A stretch of DNA of 64,000 bases, taken from assembly GCA_022496185.1 (NCBI GenBank), contig WTXG01000111.1, positions 1 through 64,000 of the forward strand. Direction: 5' to 3'. The position numbers and the translations under genes were made by a program. Positions 1-9,623 of this stretch are shown piece by piece (the first letter of the stretch is position 1; every line of letters starts with the position of its first letter). The notes under the pieces were generated by a model. It searched no databases, was not told the DNA's origin, and saw only the letters and a list, made by a program, of their open reading frames with translations. Source of the stretch: Multifurca ochricompacta. Taxonomy: Eukaryota > Basidiomycota > Agaricomycetes > Russulales > Russulaceae.

Positions 1-1353
1 GTAAGTGATCGGATGTAGTCGTCCCTTGGGATCCTTTTGGCTGAGAGTTGCCCCGAGAGCATAGCCTGAAGCATCCGCGTCTACGATGAAGGGCTCTTCG
101 AAGTCCGGTTGCATTAACACGGGTTGGGAGGTTACGCGCTGTTTGAGAATGTCAAATGCTTTCTGTTCTGTTTCCGTCCATCTCCAGGGGTTCTTGACGC
201 TAGTAAGTGCGTTCAATGGAGCTGCAATCTTACTGAATCCTTGGATGAACCGTCGATAGAATTGGCAGAATCTGAGGAACGAGCGCACTTCTTTTACGGT
301 TGTGGGCATTTTCCAGGCTGCGACGCCTTCTACCTTAACCGGATCCATGTGTACCTGATTTGCTTCTAAAATGAGCCCCAGGTACTCTATGCGCGTTTGC
401 TCAAAGGCGCATTTCCCCGGCTTAAGATAAAGATCCAATTTGCTGAGTTTATCTAGGATGCGATGGACTTTGGACTGATGATCTCGGAGGTTATGATCGG
501 TGTGGATTAAAATGTCATCCATGTAGACAGTGAACCAGGCTTTCCCAGCTTCGTCTCATTCGTTAAGTTCCTCTCTGAATTCCGCATTCATCATGGTCTG
601 GAATGTTGCCGGAGAGTTTGTAAGTCCAAAGAACATAACGTTAGGTTCATACAGGCCGCGATTAGTCTTGAAAGCTGCCTTCCATCTATCCTCAGGGACT
701 ATTTGGATGTTGTTATACCCCCAGTGGACATCCATCTTTGTGAATAAAGTGCTGCCGCAGACGCGGTCGATAAGCTCGGGGATCAATGGTAACGGATAAG
801 TGTTTCGGATCGTCCACTGATTTAATTTGCGATAGTCCTGGACCGGTCTGAGTTTCCCATCCTTCTTCTTGATGAAGAAGAAGGGCGATGCATATGGCGA
901 TTTTGACTCTTTAATATACCCCTTCTGTAGGTGCTCCTCTAGGAATTTGTTTAACGCGTCCTGTTCTCCTGGTCCCAGTGGGTAGATCTTACAATCTAGC
1001 ATCGACGGTGCATCTGGCTTTAATTCAATTTGGTGATCCCAAGGCCGGGCCTCAGGGAATCGCTGCGCTTCCTGGTCGCTGAACACCTTCTGATGTCGAT
1101 GGTACTCCTTCGGCACGATCTGATCCCAAGAGCGCTCAAGATTATCTTTTGCTTTGATCGCTAATTCCTGAGTGATGTTCAATCTTCTAATGTGTGCTCC
1201 TGGTACGCTGAGTTGGATCGATTGCATCAAACGCCCTTGTGTCCAGTTTATAAGCGGGTTACTAGCAGCGAACCAGGGATAGCCTAAGATCATTTGGTCT
1301 GTTCCGATTGACGCAACGTAGAATCAGTGTCGCTTAGATTGGTTGTCAGTAGT
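1..1353 (-). pseudogene. pol: Ty3/gypsy pol, protease tail and reverse transcriptase (element 1)
   Basis: Translation on the minus strand gives the post-protease motif MILGYPWFAA, then the RT blocks YASPFFFIKKKDGKLRPVQDYRKLN, shown here only by position (about 940-820), LTNSPATFQTMMNAEF near 600 and the catalytic YMDD at about 520. An open stretch of 245 codons (1293-556) ends at a TGA at 556-558. In the homologous position element 2 reads on through, so this is an in-frame nonsense mutation. Reading continues in the same frame to base 1 through the RT thumb and the start of RNase H. Another TGA lies near 1325. The product would copy the element RNA into cDNA in cytoplasmic particles. It is inactive as it stands. 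Confidence 0.88.
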
Positions 1354-1673
1354 TACAGTAGCCCACAAAACTGTTCCAATGTTTGGCCACCCTGAAGAGA
1401 TTGACCTACCACACAATGAGAATAATTTCCAAAATTAGTAGAAATTAGTAGATGATAGTGTAGCATCTAAGCTTCAATTAGAGCCTATAATAATGTCAAT
1501 TGGATCAATGGTTCATGATATATAAAATGTTTTGTGAGGCATTATCATTGGAACAGTTTTGTGGCCAACATGTGAGATGACAAAACCGGTATCTGGTGGT
1601 CATGGGAATGCATTGACAGTCATGTGACAATGTTTAATAAGTTGAACACACACCAAATAATCATCAACAACAC

Positions 1674-2056
1674 TTGCTTCTTACCATGCATGCCCTCTCT
1701 GCTGCCAAAAGGACTCACATCATCTCCCTCCTCACTTCAGGCAAATCTGCCCATAAAGTGTCAACTATGACTGGCCATGGCACTATTATCATCTCAAGAT
1801 GGGTCATAAATACTGCCCTTACCATCCCAAGTCAAATGGAGGGAGACCAAGGAAGCTGACAGAGAGAAATGCTCAGCATGCTGTTTGCCTTATCTCCTCT
1901 GGCAGGGCAGACACAGATGTGGAAGTGACTAGAGCACTTCAGAAGTTGTTAATGGGTTTGTCTATCAACATAATATGCCCATCCATCCTCCCATCAAGTT
2001 TTCAAGCCATAACTGGCCCCTCCCATATCATACACCCCCATTCCATCATACAGTAA
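1674..2056 (+). pseudogene. Tc1-like transposase N-terminal HTH fragment (left arm)
   Basis: Two overlapping frames (1674-1859 and 1799-2056) give a helix-turn-helix segment: LSAAKRTHIISLLTSGKSA, a second helix with STMTGHGTIIISRW, then GGRPRKLTERNAQHAVCLI. This resembles the bipartite paired-like DNA-binding domain of fungal Tc1 transposases. A frameshift near 1800-1850 separates the two parts, and the frame is cut at about 2040 where the fold-back turns round. There is no DDE domain, so it can bind TIR DNA at best. Identification is by motif memory. Confidence 0.7.
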
Positions 2057-2269
2057 CCCACAAAACCATTCCAATGTTTAACCATCCTGAAGAGATTGAC
2101 CAACCACACCATAGGAATAATTTCCAAAATTAGTAGAAATTGGTAGATGATATTGTATCATCTAAGTGTCACTTAGAGCCTATACTGATGTCAATTGGGT
2201 CAGTGGTTCATGATATATAAAATGTTTTGTGTAGCAATGTCATTGAATTGGTTTTGTGGCCTATTGCAC

Positions 2270-2647
2270 TTATGATGGAATGGGGGTGTATGATATGGGA
2301 GGGGCCAGTTATGGCTTGAAAACTTGATGGGAGGATGGATGGGCATATTATGTTGATAGACAAACCCATTAACAACTTCTGAAGTGCTCTAGTCACTTCC
2401 ACATCTGTGTCTGCCCTGCCAGAGGAGATAAGGCAAACAGCATGCTGAGCATTTCTCTCTGTCAGCTTCCTTGGTCTCCCTCCATTTGACTTGGGATGGT
2501 AAGGGCAGTATTTATGACCCATCTTGAGATGATAATAGTGCCATGGCCAGTCATAGTTGACACTTTATGGGCAGATTTGCCTGAAGTGAGGAGGGAGATG
2601 ATGTGAGTCCTTTTGGCAGCAGAGAGGGCATGCATGGTAAGAAGCAA
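2270..2647 (-). pseudogene. Tc1-like transposase N-terminal HTH fragment (right arm, mirror copy)
   Basis: This is the reverse-complement copy of the fragment at 1674-2040, with the same frames (2647-2462 and 2522 leftwards) and the same frameshift. Identical lesions in both arms mean the duplication happened after the frameshift, or that the arms have been homogenised. It encodes no catalytic residues. Confidence 0.7.
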
Positions 2648-2967
2648 GTGTTGTTGATGATTATTTGGTGTGTGTTCAACTTATTAAACATTGTCACATG
2701 ACTGTCAATGCATTCCCATGACCACCAGATACCGGTTTTGTCATCTCACATGTTGGCCACAAAACTGTTCCAATGATAATGCCTCACAAAACATTTTATA
2801 TATCATGAACCATTGATCCAATTGACATTATTATAGGCTCTAATTGAAGCTTAGATGCTACACTATCATCTACTAATTTCTACTAATTTTGGAAATTATT
2901 CTCATTGTGTGGTAGGTCAATCTCTTCAGGGTGGCCAAACATTGGAACAGTTTTGTGGGCTACTGTA

Positions 2968-3261
2968 TATCGAGATCCACATATTGATCAATGTTCGGGG
3001 TGGCATTAGGAGTTCCATCAGCATTTCGTAATTTCTTGGGGATCATGAGTTGTTTGGTCGGGAGTTGGTATTTGATAACTGTTCTGTGATTGATAAAATT
3101 CTCTGTTGCACCGCTATCAACAAGTGCTTCTATGCTGGCCTTCTCTTTCACACCATGGAGAGGGATAACCACATTCATTGCCCGGATAGGTGAGATGAAT
3201 ACATGATGTGAAACTATCGCTTGAATGAATGCTGTGCCATTCAAGCAATACAAAAATCCTC
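2968..3261 (-). pseudogene. Gypsy aspartic protease (element 1)
   Basis: Minus-strand reading gives a retropepsin-like segment with the catalytic motif ALVDSGATENFI (about 3140-3110), preceded by PLHGVKEKASIE and followed by MIPKKLRNADG. The retropepsin family cuts Gag-Pol in the particle and dimerises around DSG/DTG. The C-terminal part is cut by the Tc1 derivative at 2966 and resumes at 1353 with the MILGYPWFAA motif. Element 2 carries the same domain at 9624-9926. Confidence 0.82.
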
Positions 3262-4318
3262 GTCATTTTTAAATTGACCCTGCAGTTCGAGGCGTTGGTT
3301 GTCGGTCATGGATTTCAAGGAAGCCGCGATTGCTGCGATATTCACTGTTGGCTTCGAGACGTTTGATCCGGTGGGTACCGTCACAGTCGTCGGAGTGACG
3401 TTCGTGATAGTGGCGGTCCAGGTTGGGGCGGTCGTAGTTTGTCGTGGTGTTTTGTCTGGGCAATCTCTAACAAGATGTCCTCAGTATCCACACTCAAAAC
3501 ATCGACCCTCTCTTCTATAACATTCTTTGTCCTCCGTCTTTCTGTTTGTCCCGATGTCCATGGCATTCGGAGCACGTCGTCGAGGGAGCGTGAACTTTAC
3601 TCCTTGATTACTGTTTTGATTCATGGTTGTTGTTTTGTTCCCAAGGAGGCTCTGGATGAAGACCCAGTTCGCGTGGTATCTTCGAGCTGAATCCACTGTT
3701 TCATCGAACGTCCGGGGGCTGCCCTGGGTAATCATAGTCTGTACAAGTCTCCGTGGTAATCCTTTCTGGAAACTCTGCCGTGTTGCCGGTTATCCAGGTG
3801 CAGTCCGGCCCGAGCTGCGAGATCTCGGAAATCGGCGATATAATCGTCGATGTTTCCATTTGTCATCCAGAGTTCCTCTAACTCCTCTAGTGCTTTTGCT
3901 CGGCGGTTTCATCGGCGAACGCCGCCCGAAACGTTTGTCAGAATTTCTCCCACGGTGCGGCTCCTGAATTCTGGCATGGGCTACATTGGCTAGCCACTTC
4001 GTCTGCTCCGTCACCCATCCACTAATCTTGGGTCCTCTCATTAGGGCCAACACATACAATATTCTGGAGATTTCATATTTTATGACTGTTGCTTGGCTAT
4101 TTAGGAAGATGTGGAGCTCTACTTGAGTCCACCAATGTTCTGCTTCAACTCGGTTTCCATCAAAGATGGGGGTGGTGCTCCTTCAATTCGGCCTCCTGTC
4201 GTGCCGTCTTTGGGTGTCGTGGTGGTGAGTGATTCCGTCAGTCCTTCTTCTGGGTTCTCTGGATCTACTGATTGTTGTTGTTGTCCAGGCTGGGGTTCAG
4301 GGAGTGTAGTCGACATTG
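3262..4318 (-). pseudogene. gag: Gypsy Gag with broken zinc knuckle (element 1)
   Basis: The N-terminal part starts MSTTLPEPQPGQQQQS (4316) and includes GGRIEGAPPPS, shared with element 2. After it the frame breaks repeatedly. The nucleocapsid knuckle is readable at about 3515-3455 as CFECGY-stop-GHLVRDC, a CX2CX4HX4C pattern in which the arginine codon has become TGA. Other recognisable pieces are FDETVDSARRYHANWVF and PNAMDIG, both matching element 2 Gag. Gag would form the particle shell. This copy cannot. Confidence 0.75.
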
Positions 4319-5161
4319 GGCCCGGGTTCGATTCTGTTGGTAGCGCTTCAAATAACGATTTGAAGGGTTCGTTTGGTTAGTGGGATTCTGAAGGGATTAG
4401 GTGCATTTAATCCAGTTTCTTTTGGGGGCTATTCTGACTGATTCAATCTGTCCTAGGTTGTGGGGATGAACGTGGTAGAGGTCGACCGCGAGGGGTGTAT
4501 GTTGGTAGGGAACCCAATATCTCCTGAAAGGTGCGTTCTCCTTTCGTAATTCTAATCAGCGTGTGTTCCTTTTCAGCTCTGGGTCGACGTCGTCGGTTAG
4601 TCGGATGGGAAGGAGGTCGTCACAGCTGCAAGCTTCGTTTCGATGGATGTTTACTAAGGGTTCCTGGAGCAGTTTTGCTTCCGGTCGGGATTCTAGCAAG
4701 AGTTCGGGATTTGTGGGTTTGGTGTGGAGTGGGGTGCTATCGATCGGGGAGTCGCTTGCAAGAAGGGCAAGGTAGTTTCGGTTTTCAGGTAAGACGCGTT
4801 CAATTTCTGGGGTTACTGATCTGTCTTCTAGGTTTCGATCCGGAGATTGGTATTCGAGGGACACGTCGTTTGTCGAAGAGTGCTGCGGAGTGGGACGTTG
4901 TCGTTCAGGAATTCAGGGAAGGGGGAGGAGTCGTCCGAAGGCATCCAAGGTTCCCTTGCGGAATAAGATGTCTTCGTTCAGGGTTCGGGCAAGAGGACGC
5001 GGGTCTGGGTGAGTCTCCTTTCTTCTTAAGTTCTGGGGCCGGCGATTAGGATCGCTGGTGTCTGGGTGTCGGGGATCAAGTTCGGGGTGTCTGGTGTCGG
5101 GGCGAGGGATGCGTCGTCGTCGCCTCGCGCGTTCAGTAAGTTCTTTTCTTTCTAAGTTCTG
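4319..5161 (-). other. 5' leader of gypsy element 1
   Basis: This stretch of about 840 bases lies between the 5' LTR and the first Gag methionine. It contains several open but unrecognised minus-strand frames (for example 4864-4556 and 5284-4913) rich in R, P, E and L. I take these as chance frames in a GC-rich untranslated leader. The equivalent leader in element 2 is only about 300 bp, so this one has an insertion or the other a deletion. Confidence 0.5.
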
Positions 5162-5173
5162 TAAGTCTGTTCT
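5162..5173 (-). promoter_or_regulatory. Putative self-complementary primer binding site, element 1
   Basis: In the sense direction the bases next to the 5' LTR read TTAGAACAGACTTA. The 12-mer AGAACAGACTTA is the perfect complement of TAAGTCTGTTCT inside the LTR (plus-strand 5557-5568), which lies about 33 bases after a TATTTAAG box, where the transcript should start. Tf1/sushi elements prime minus-strand synthesis with the 5' end of their own mRNA, so a self-primed PBS fits better than a tRNA one. Element 2 repeats this at 12278-12289. Confidence 0.65.
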
Positions 5174-5175
5174 AA

Positions 5176-5913
5176 TGTCACAGCCAGGTCTCTGCTGTGT
5201 CAAGGGTCGTTCTGGTCTGAGGTCCTCAAGATGCAAGACGCATGCAAGCTCCAAGGTCAAGCTGTCAAAGGCAAACTGATTCAAGGTTCCAAGGCAAGCT
5301 ACAGCAAGCTACGGTCAAGGTTCAAAGGCCCACAAGATACAAGAGGGCACGCGTCAATGTCAAGGTGTCAAGGCAAACCACAAGGGCCGCGTTCAAGGTT
5401 CAAGGCCCACACAAATAGGAGGGGCGCATGCAAGAAGCAAGTCGAGGCAGTGGCAATAGGCCCTGCTGAAGATCTGGGGTGAAGGCTTCCTAAGTTGCAG
5501 CTTGGGAAGTTCAAGAGGATTCTGATAAAGACAAGTTGACCTGTATTAGATACAAGAGAACAGACTTAAGGTCTGTCTCTCCAAGATGTCCTGCTTAAAT
5601 ACATGTACTGTAGTGTCTTGTAAGTAAAGTAGAAGATTCAATATAGTAAAGTAAATGTCCATGTGAATCTCCAGTGGAGATTGAGACAGGAAATGTAAGT
5701 GGTGTTGCACCCACTCCAGAAGTGAATGAGTGTCAATCCCAGTCAGCCTAAGAAGTCCAAAAATCAGATAAAGAAAGATCATCAGCTCCAGTCACATGAC
5801 TCGGAGCGAGAAGTCGAAATGTTGAAACAAAAGTCGAACGCGCGCGGCTCAAAAAACCGTCACAAAACGTCACACGCGCGTCGCAAGCTGTCACATCGAC
5901 AATAAGCGTCACA
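5176..5913 (-). repeat. Family A LTR shared by elements 1 (5') and 2 (3')
   Basis: The LTR runs TGTCACAGCC to GCGTCACA on the plus strand; the sense direction is minus. The ends are fixed by two solo copies with clean duplications (10762-11468 and 35484-36214). The sense strand carries TATTTAAG near 5596, the leader 12-mer at 5568-5557 and a hairpin at 5509-5486. Element 2 internal sequence abuts on the right and element 1 leader on the left, with no matching 5-bp flanks, so one LTR serves two elements. Tandem sharing of this kind usually comes from unequal recombination between LTRs. Confidence 0.88.
5486..5509 (-). other. Conserved LTR leader hairpin (family A)
   Basis: CTTCCTAAG-TTGCAG-CTTGGGAAG forms a 9-bp stem with one G-T pair and a 6-base loop. 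The solo LTR at 10762 has CTTCCTAAG/CTTAGGAAG (11029-11052), and the one at 35484 has CTCCCTAAG/CTTAGGGAG (35891-35914). One T-A pair is replaced by C-G in the latter, a compensatory change. The hairpin lies about 55-80 nt downstream of the inferred RNA 5' end. Confidence 0.6.
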
Positions 5914-6566
5914 CGACCAGCGTTGTCTGAGATGCAGTGGTCGAAATAGTGGTGCAAGTGTTCGTGATTGCGCATGAAGGGGAGAGGGGGTGGATCATAC
6001 TGAGCAGCATGTTCTTGTTCTTCTTCAAGCTCCTGTTGGGTCTGTTGTACTATGGCATCATCAGGGAGTTGGCCAGATTCGGGCTCCAGAGAAGTGGGTC
6101 GATAGGTTGTGGCAAGGTCAATGGCCAGGGAATCATCAGCCTCCAGTCGCATTCTGACTTCCTGTAGCAAAGTCAGCACCCTAGAATGAATCTCCTGGTC
6201 TATAGTTTGGTCCTGCGAAGCCAGAGTGATTGCCTGAGTTATATTTTCTACTGGGATGTCAGACATGGTGAAGGAAAAGTGAGAAGGTGGGGTGGAGTTG
6301 GCAGAAGTCGATTCTGGTGAAGGAGGGAGAGTGGGAGCGTCAGAAGGTCGTAAAAGGGCACCCAGAGTGGCCGCATCATTGGCAGCCGCAATAGTTTGAT
6401 CCAGGAAAGCAATGTCGATGATGGGGATAGGTGGGGTGTCAGTCTGGGAGGTGTCAGTCTGAGATGGCAAAGTGGGGTGGGACGTTGTCATTCTTGGGGT
6501 AGGTTTGAGAGATCGGCGTGGGGCAGAGAGACGAGTGAGGTTCTTGATATGAGCCAGAGTGGACAC
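5748..6566 (-). CDS. Extra 3' ORF of gypsy element 2, unknown function
   Basis: This 272-codon minus-strand frame lies between the chromodomain and the 3' LTR, and its last ~55 codons run into the LTR. It is proline/serine/threonine-rich at the N-terminus, then acidic and probably helical (IDQEIHSRVLTLLQEVRMRLEADDS, quoted by position about 6190-6120; QQELEEEQEHAAQYD). No known enzyme motif is visible. Immediately upstream, on the sense strand, a G-run (TTAAGGGGGGGG, about 6634-6625) is followed by a long pyrimidine tract ending TTCTTCTGTAG at about 6580. That looks like a 3' splice site, so a spliced subgenomic mRNA could express it. It could instead be a degraded relative of the C-terminal Pol extension seen in E, B1 and B2. 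Confidence 0.5.
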   Translation of the reverse strand: MSTLAHIKNLTRLSAPRRSLKPTPRMTTSHPTLPSQTDTSQTDTPPIPIIDIAFLDQTIAAANDAATLGALLRPSDAPTLPPSPESTSANSTPPSHFSFTMSDIPVENITQAITLASQDQTIDQEIHSRVLTLLQEVRMRLEADDSLAIDLATTYRPTSLEPESGQLPDDAIVQQTQQELEEEQEHAAQYDPPPLPFMRNHEHLHHYFDHCISDNAGRVTLIVDVTACDARVTFCDGFLSRARSTFVSTFRLLAPSHVTGADDLSLSDFWTS

Positions 6567-6629
6567 AACTTGTGGGACTACAGAAGAAAAAGAAAAGAAA
6601 AACGCAAAAAAGCGAAAATCACCCCCCCC

Positions 6630-7136
6630 TTAAGGGTGGCGACGACCCTGGCGCCTAGATAGAGAAGAATGGTAATGCGTGAGAAGGTCGGATGCATTAC
6701 AGTCATCCTTATCAACCCAAGAGTTCTCACTGGCTGGATAACCAACCCAGCTGACCAGATACTGAAGCTTCTTATGACATCCAAAGAAGCGGTGAGCTAA
6801 AATGGCAGCAACTTCAAAATGTTCTTTGTCGTTAACAAGATCAGGTGGGGGTTGTATATAATTGGGGCCGTGTGCTGCCGTCTCACGATAGGGAGATAAG
6901 AGGTTAATATGGAAGACGTTATGGATGTGCATGTGGGGAGGTAAAGCCAGTTGAAAGGCAAGGGGTGAGATCTGTGCGTTGATAGTGAACGGACTGTAAT
7001 GTTGTGGGGCCAGCTTACTCGAGGGAAAATGTGTCTTGAGGTTTTTTCCTTCGAGCCATACCCGCGCACCGATGACAAAGTCGGGATTGGTCGGTGGTTG
7101 TGCGGCAAATGTTTGGAATGCTCGTTCCGCGCGCGA
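6630..7136 (-). pseudogene. pol: Integrase C-terminus and chromodomain (element 2)
   Basis: This continues the pol frame after a TGA at the 7137 end (probably TGG to TGA). It includes the integrase C-terminal GARVWLEGKNLKT and PHMHIHNVFHINLL segments, then a chromodomain with LQYLVSWVGYPASENSW at about 6775-6725. Chromodomains at the end of gypsy integrases steer integration to histone-modified chromatin. The frame closes with TAA just before a run of eight Gs. Confidence 0.8.
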
Positions 7137-9587
7137 TCATGCCACCTGAAGGTTCTGTAAGCGTTCATTGACCTGAGGCACGTTTGTAACAGGAGTCTGC
7201 ATGTTCCAATCGAAGGAAATGCCGTGAAGGAGTTCATGTGGCGACAGTTTGGTGCGGTTGTGCAGCCAAGTGTTATGTACATACTCAGCCAGTGGGAGAT
7301 AATCCAGCCAGTGGTGTTGATCTTCACCGAGCCAGAGGCGCAGGTATTGCTCTAACCAGAGATTCATGCATTCGCTCAATCCATCAGTTTGAGGGTGGAA
7401 GGCAGTGGATAAGTTCTGTCGGATTTGTAGGACATCAGCGAGCACATGGGCAAAATGGGACATGAAACGCGGGTCATGATCAGAAACAATGCGTTTTGGG
7501 ATGCCAAATAGTGGAAATAGCTGTCGATAATACAGTGTTGCGACCCCTTCACCAGTAATATCCTTCAAGCAAGGTATGAACTTTGCGGATTTCGTACATC
7601 CTTGGTCAATGATCGTTAGGACAGCATCATATTGTCCTGATGATGGGAGATCTGTAATGAGATCCATAGCTACATATTGGAATGGGCTGGCGGTAGCTGG
7701 TACGTCTAAGGGATATGATGGCGCCTTCCCCACCAGACGAGGTTTATTCTCCTGGCATTTGGCGCATCCACGTATATAGTCGCATACGAATGGCTTTAGG
7801 TCTGGTCCTTTGTACTTGTGCTGGATCCTTTGTACCATCTTATCGATGCCTGGGTGTCCCGCTAGCAGATGATCATGATACCATTGAAGAATCTCACGGC
7901 GTTTGGGGAGCATTCGGGGGAAGGGAAGTTTGTTGTCGGTTACTGTCTTGATAAATAATTCATTAGGAAGGACTATAACCTCTTGGTTGTCATCCTCGCC
8001 ATGATCTGCATTGGGTCGGCGAGATAACATATCAGCAATAGTGTGTAACTTCCCTGGAACGTGCTCAAGCAAGAAATCAAAGTCTGCAAGCTCTTGTAGC
8101 CAACGAGCTTGTCTATGATTCAATTTTTGTGGTTCTTTAAAGTACTGAAGGTTATTGTGATCAGTACGGATTAGAACTCTATGTCTGGCACCCATGGGAT
8201 ATTGTCGCCACGAACAGAGTGCGACAACAACTGCAAATAACTCGCAATCGTAGATATCCCAGTTCCTTTGTGTCGCATCTAGTGTTTTCGATAGGTAGGC
8301 GATTGGGTGAAGACGTCCTTCCAGATCTTTTTGGCTGAGAGTGGCACATAGGGCATAACCTGATGCGTCAGTATCCACGATGAAAGGTTTGTCAAAGTCG
8401 GGTTGGGCTAGGACTGGTTGCGATGTGACTCGTTGTTTTAGGGTATCGAAGGCGTTTTGTTCTTCAGTCGTCCAGTGCCAGGTTTTCTTTATACTGGTCA
8501 AAGCGTTCAGTGGGGCTGCAATTTTACTGAATCCCTGAATGAACCAATGATAGAACTGGCAGGACCCTAGAAAGGATCGGACCTCTTTGACATTCGTGGG
8601 CGTCTTCCAGGTGGTGATGCCTTCTACTTTTACAGGATCCATGTGCACATGGTCAGCCTCCAGAATGAGACCTAAGTATTCGATGCGTGTTTGTTCAAAT
8701 GAGCATTTCTCCAGCTTAAGATAGAGGTCCAAATCGCTGAGTTTACCCAAGATGCGATGTACTTTTGCGCAATGATTGGCCAGATCATGATCAGTGTGGA
8801 TAAGGATATCATCCATATAAACGGTGAACCAAGCCCTTCTGTTAGCATCACACTCATCCAGTTCTTTTCGGAATTCAGCATTCATCATAGTCTGAAAGGT
8901 TGCTGGGGAGTTAGTTAACCCAAAGAACATCACATTTGGTTCAAAGAGACCGTGATTCGTTTTGAATGCTGCCTTCCAGCAATCTTCTGGGACGATGTGA
9001 ATATTGTTATAGCCCCAGCATATGTCCATCTTCATAAACAAAGTACTACCGTGGACGCAATCTATTAACTCTGGGATCAACGGAAGAGGATACGTGTTAC
9101 GGATTGTCCAGTCATTTAGCTTCTGATAATCTTGGATGGGTCGGAGCTTGCCGTCCTTCTTCTTAATAAAGAAGAAGGGTGACGCGTAAGGTAATTTCGA
9201 TTCCTGAATATAGCCCTTTTGTAAATGTTCCTCCAAAAATTTGTTTAATGTGTCTTGCTCTCCTGGTCCGAGAGGGTAGATCTTGCAATCTAAGGTGGCT
9301 GGTGCGTCGGGTTTCAATTCGATTCGATGATCCCAGGGGCATGGTGCGGGGAAGCGCTGCGCCTCCTTGTTACTAAAGACTTTGTGATGTTCATGGTACT
9401 CAGGAGGTATGACCTGATCCCACGATCTTTCTGTTTTGTCTTTCGCTTTAATGGCAAGTTCTTGTGCAATATTAAGGCGTTGGATCTTTTCGCTAGGGAG
9501 AGCGAAGTGGATCTGTTGGTTTAGTCGTCCATTCTGCCAATCGATTTGTGGGTTCATTGCTGCAAACCAAGGGTACCCTAAGATCAT
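7137..9587 (-). CDS. pol: Gypsy Pol: reverse transcriptase, RNase H, integrase (element 2)
   Basis: An 816-codon open frame starts after a TGA at the end of protease. In order it holds MILGYPWFAA (post-protease linker), the RT with LTNSPATFQTMMNAEF and FTVYMDDILIHT (YMDD near residue 255), an RNase H domain (PFIVDTDASGYALCATLS, then IRTDHNNLQYF and LSRRPNAD), the integrase zinc module (HPGID...CAKCQENK) and the catalytic core (MDLITDLP, SDHDPRF, HPQTDGLSECMN for D, D and E). It is the longest intact gypsy pol frame in the window. The stop at each end means the full Gag-Pol is not translatable as it stands. Confidence 0.9.
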   Translation of the reverse strand: MILGYPWFAAMNPQIDWQNGRLNQQIHFALPSEKIQRLNIAQELAIKAKDKTERSWDQVIPPEYHEHHKVFSNKEAQRFPAPCPWDHRIELKPDAPATLDCKIYPLGPGEQDTLNKFLEEHLQKGYIQESKLPYASPFFFIKKKDGKLRPIQDYQKLNDWTIRNTYPLPLIPELIDCVHGSTLFMKMDICWGYNNIHIVPEDCWKAAFKTNHGLFEPNVMFFGLTNSPATFQTMMNAEFRKELDECDANRRAWFTVYMDDILIHTDHDLANHCAKVHRILGKLSDLDLYLKLEKCSFEQTRIEYLGLILEADHVHMDPVKVEGITTWKTPTNVKEVRSFLGSCQFYHWFIQGFSKIAAPLNALTSIKKTWHWTTEEQNAFDTLKQRVTSQPVLAQPDFDKPFIVDTDASGYALCATLSQKDLEGRLHPIAYLSKTLDATQRNWDIYDCELFAVVVALCSWRQYPMGARHRVLIRTDHNNLQYFKEPQKLNHRQARWLQELADFDFLLEHVPGKLHTIADMLSRRPNADHGEDDNQEVIVLPNELFIKTVTDNKLPFPRMLPKRREILQWYHDHLLAGHPGIDKMVQRIQHKYKGPDLKPFVCDYIRGCAKCQENKPRLVGKAPSYPLDVPATASPFQYVAMDLITDLPSSGQYDAVLTIIDQGCTKSAKFIPCLKDITGEGVATLYYRQLFPLFGIPKRIVSDHDPRFMSHFAHVLADVLQIRQNLSTAFHPQTDGLSECMNLWLEQYLRLWLGEDQHHWLDYLPLAEYVHNTWLHNRTKLSPHELLHGISFDWNMQTPVTNVPQVNERLQNLQVA

Positions 9588-9623
9588 ATCATCAGTGCCG
9601 ATGGATGCAATGTAGAAGCGATG

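Larger units (their letters stand above)
1356..2965. mobile_element. Fold-back Tc1/mariner derivative no. 1 (TA target duplication)
   Basis: The element begins CAGTAGCCCACAAAACTG and ends with the exact reverse complement, flanked by TA at 1354-1355 and 2966-2967, the Tc1/mariner target duplication. Arms 1356-about 2046 and about 2270-2965 are reverse complements over nearly 700 bp, so the whole unit is a giant palindrome. Between them lies a diverged third copy (about 2050-2263) of the terminal ~215 bp. That terminal segment has its own inverted ends, so it resembles a small MITE. Both arms carry the same N-terminal piece of a transposase; no catalytic domain is present. It sits inside the gypsy element 1 protease region. 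Confidence 0.88.
1..5175 (-). mobile_element. Ty3/gypsy element 1 (family A), internal region, truncated by window edge
   Basis: Minus-strand chromodomain-type Ty3/gypsy internal region, read from right to left: leader (5175-4319), gag (about 4318-3262), aspartic protease (3253-2968), then reverse transcriptase running off the left edge. Its 5' LTR is 5176-5913, which also serves as the 3' LTR of element 2. A fold-back Tc1 element (1356-2965) interrupts the protease/RT junction with a TA duplication. Gag is heavily frameshifted, whereas the RT is open apart from one TGA. The same order of domains is seen in element 2 (5914-12291), which supports the assignment. Confidence 0.9.

Noticed and set aside
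4531..5049. A 172-codon plus-strand frame in the element 1 leader
   Set aside because: Low-complexity G/R/V-rich reading antisense to retrotransposon leader, with no counterpart in element 2.
6625..6633. Placing the 3' LTR start of element 2 at the G-run (TGATTTTCGC)
   Set aside because: Two solo family A LTRs with clean 5-bp duplications fix the LTR ends at TGTGACGC/GGCTGTGACA, so the LTR starts at 5913 in the sense direction.
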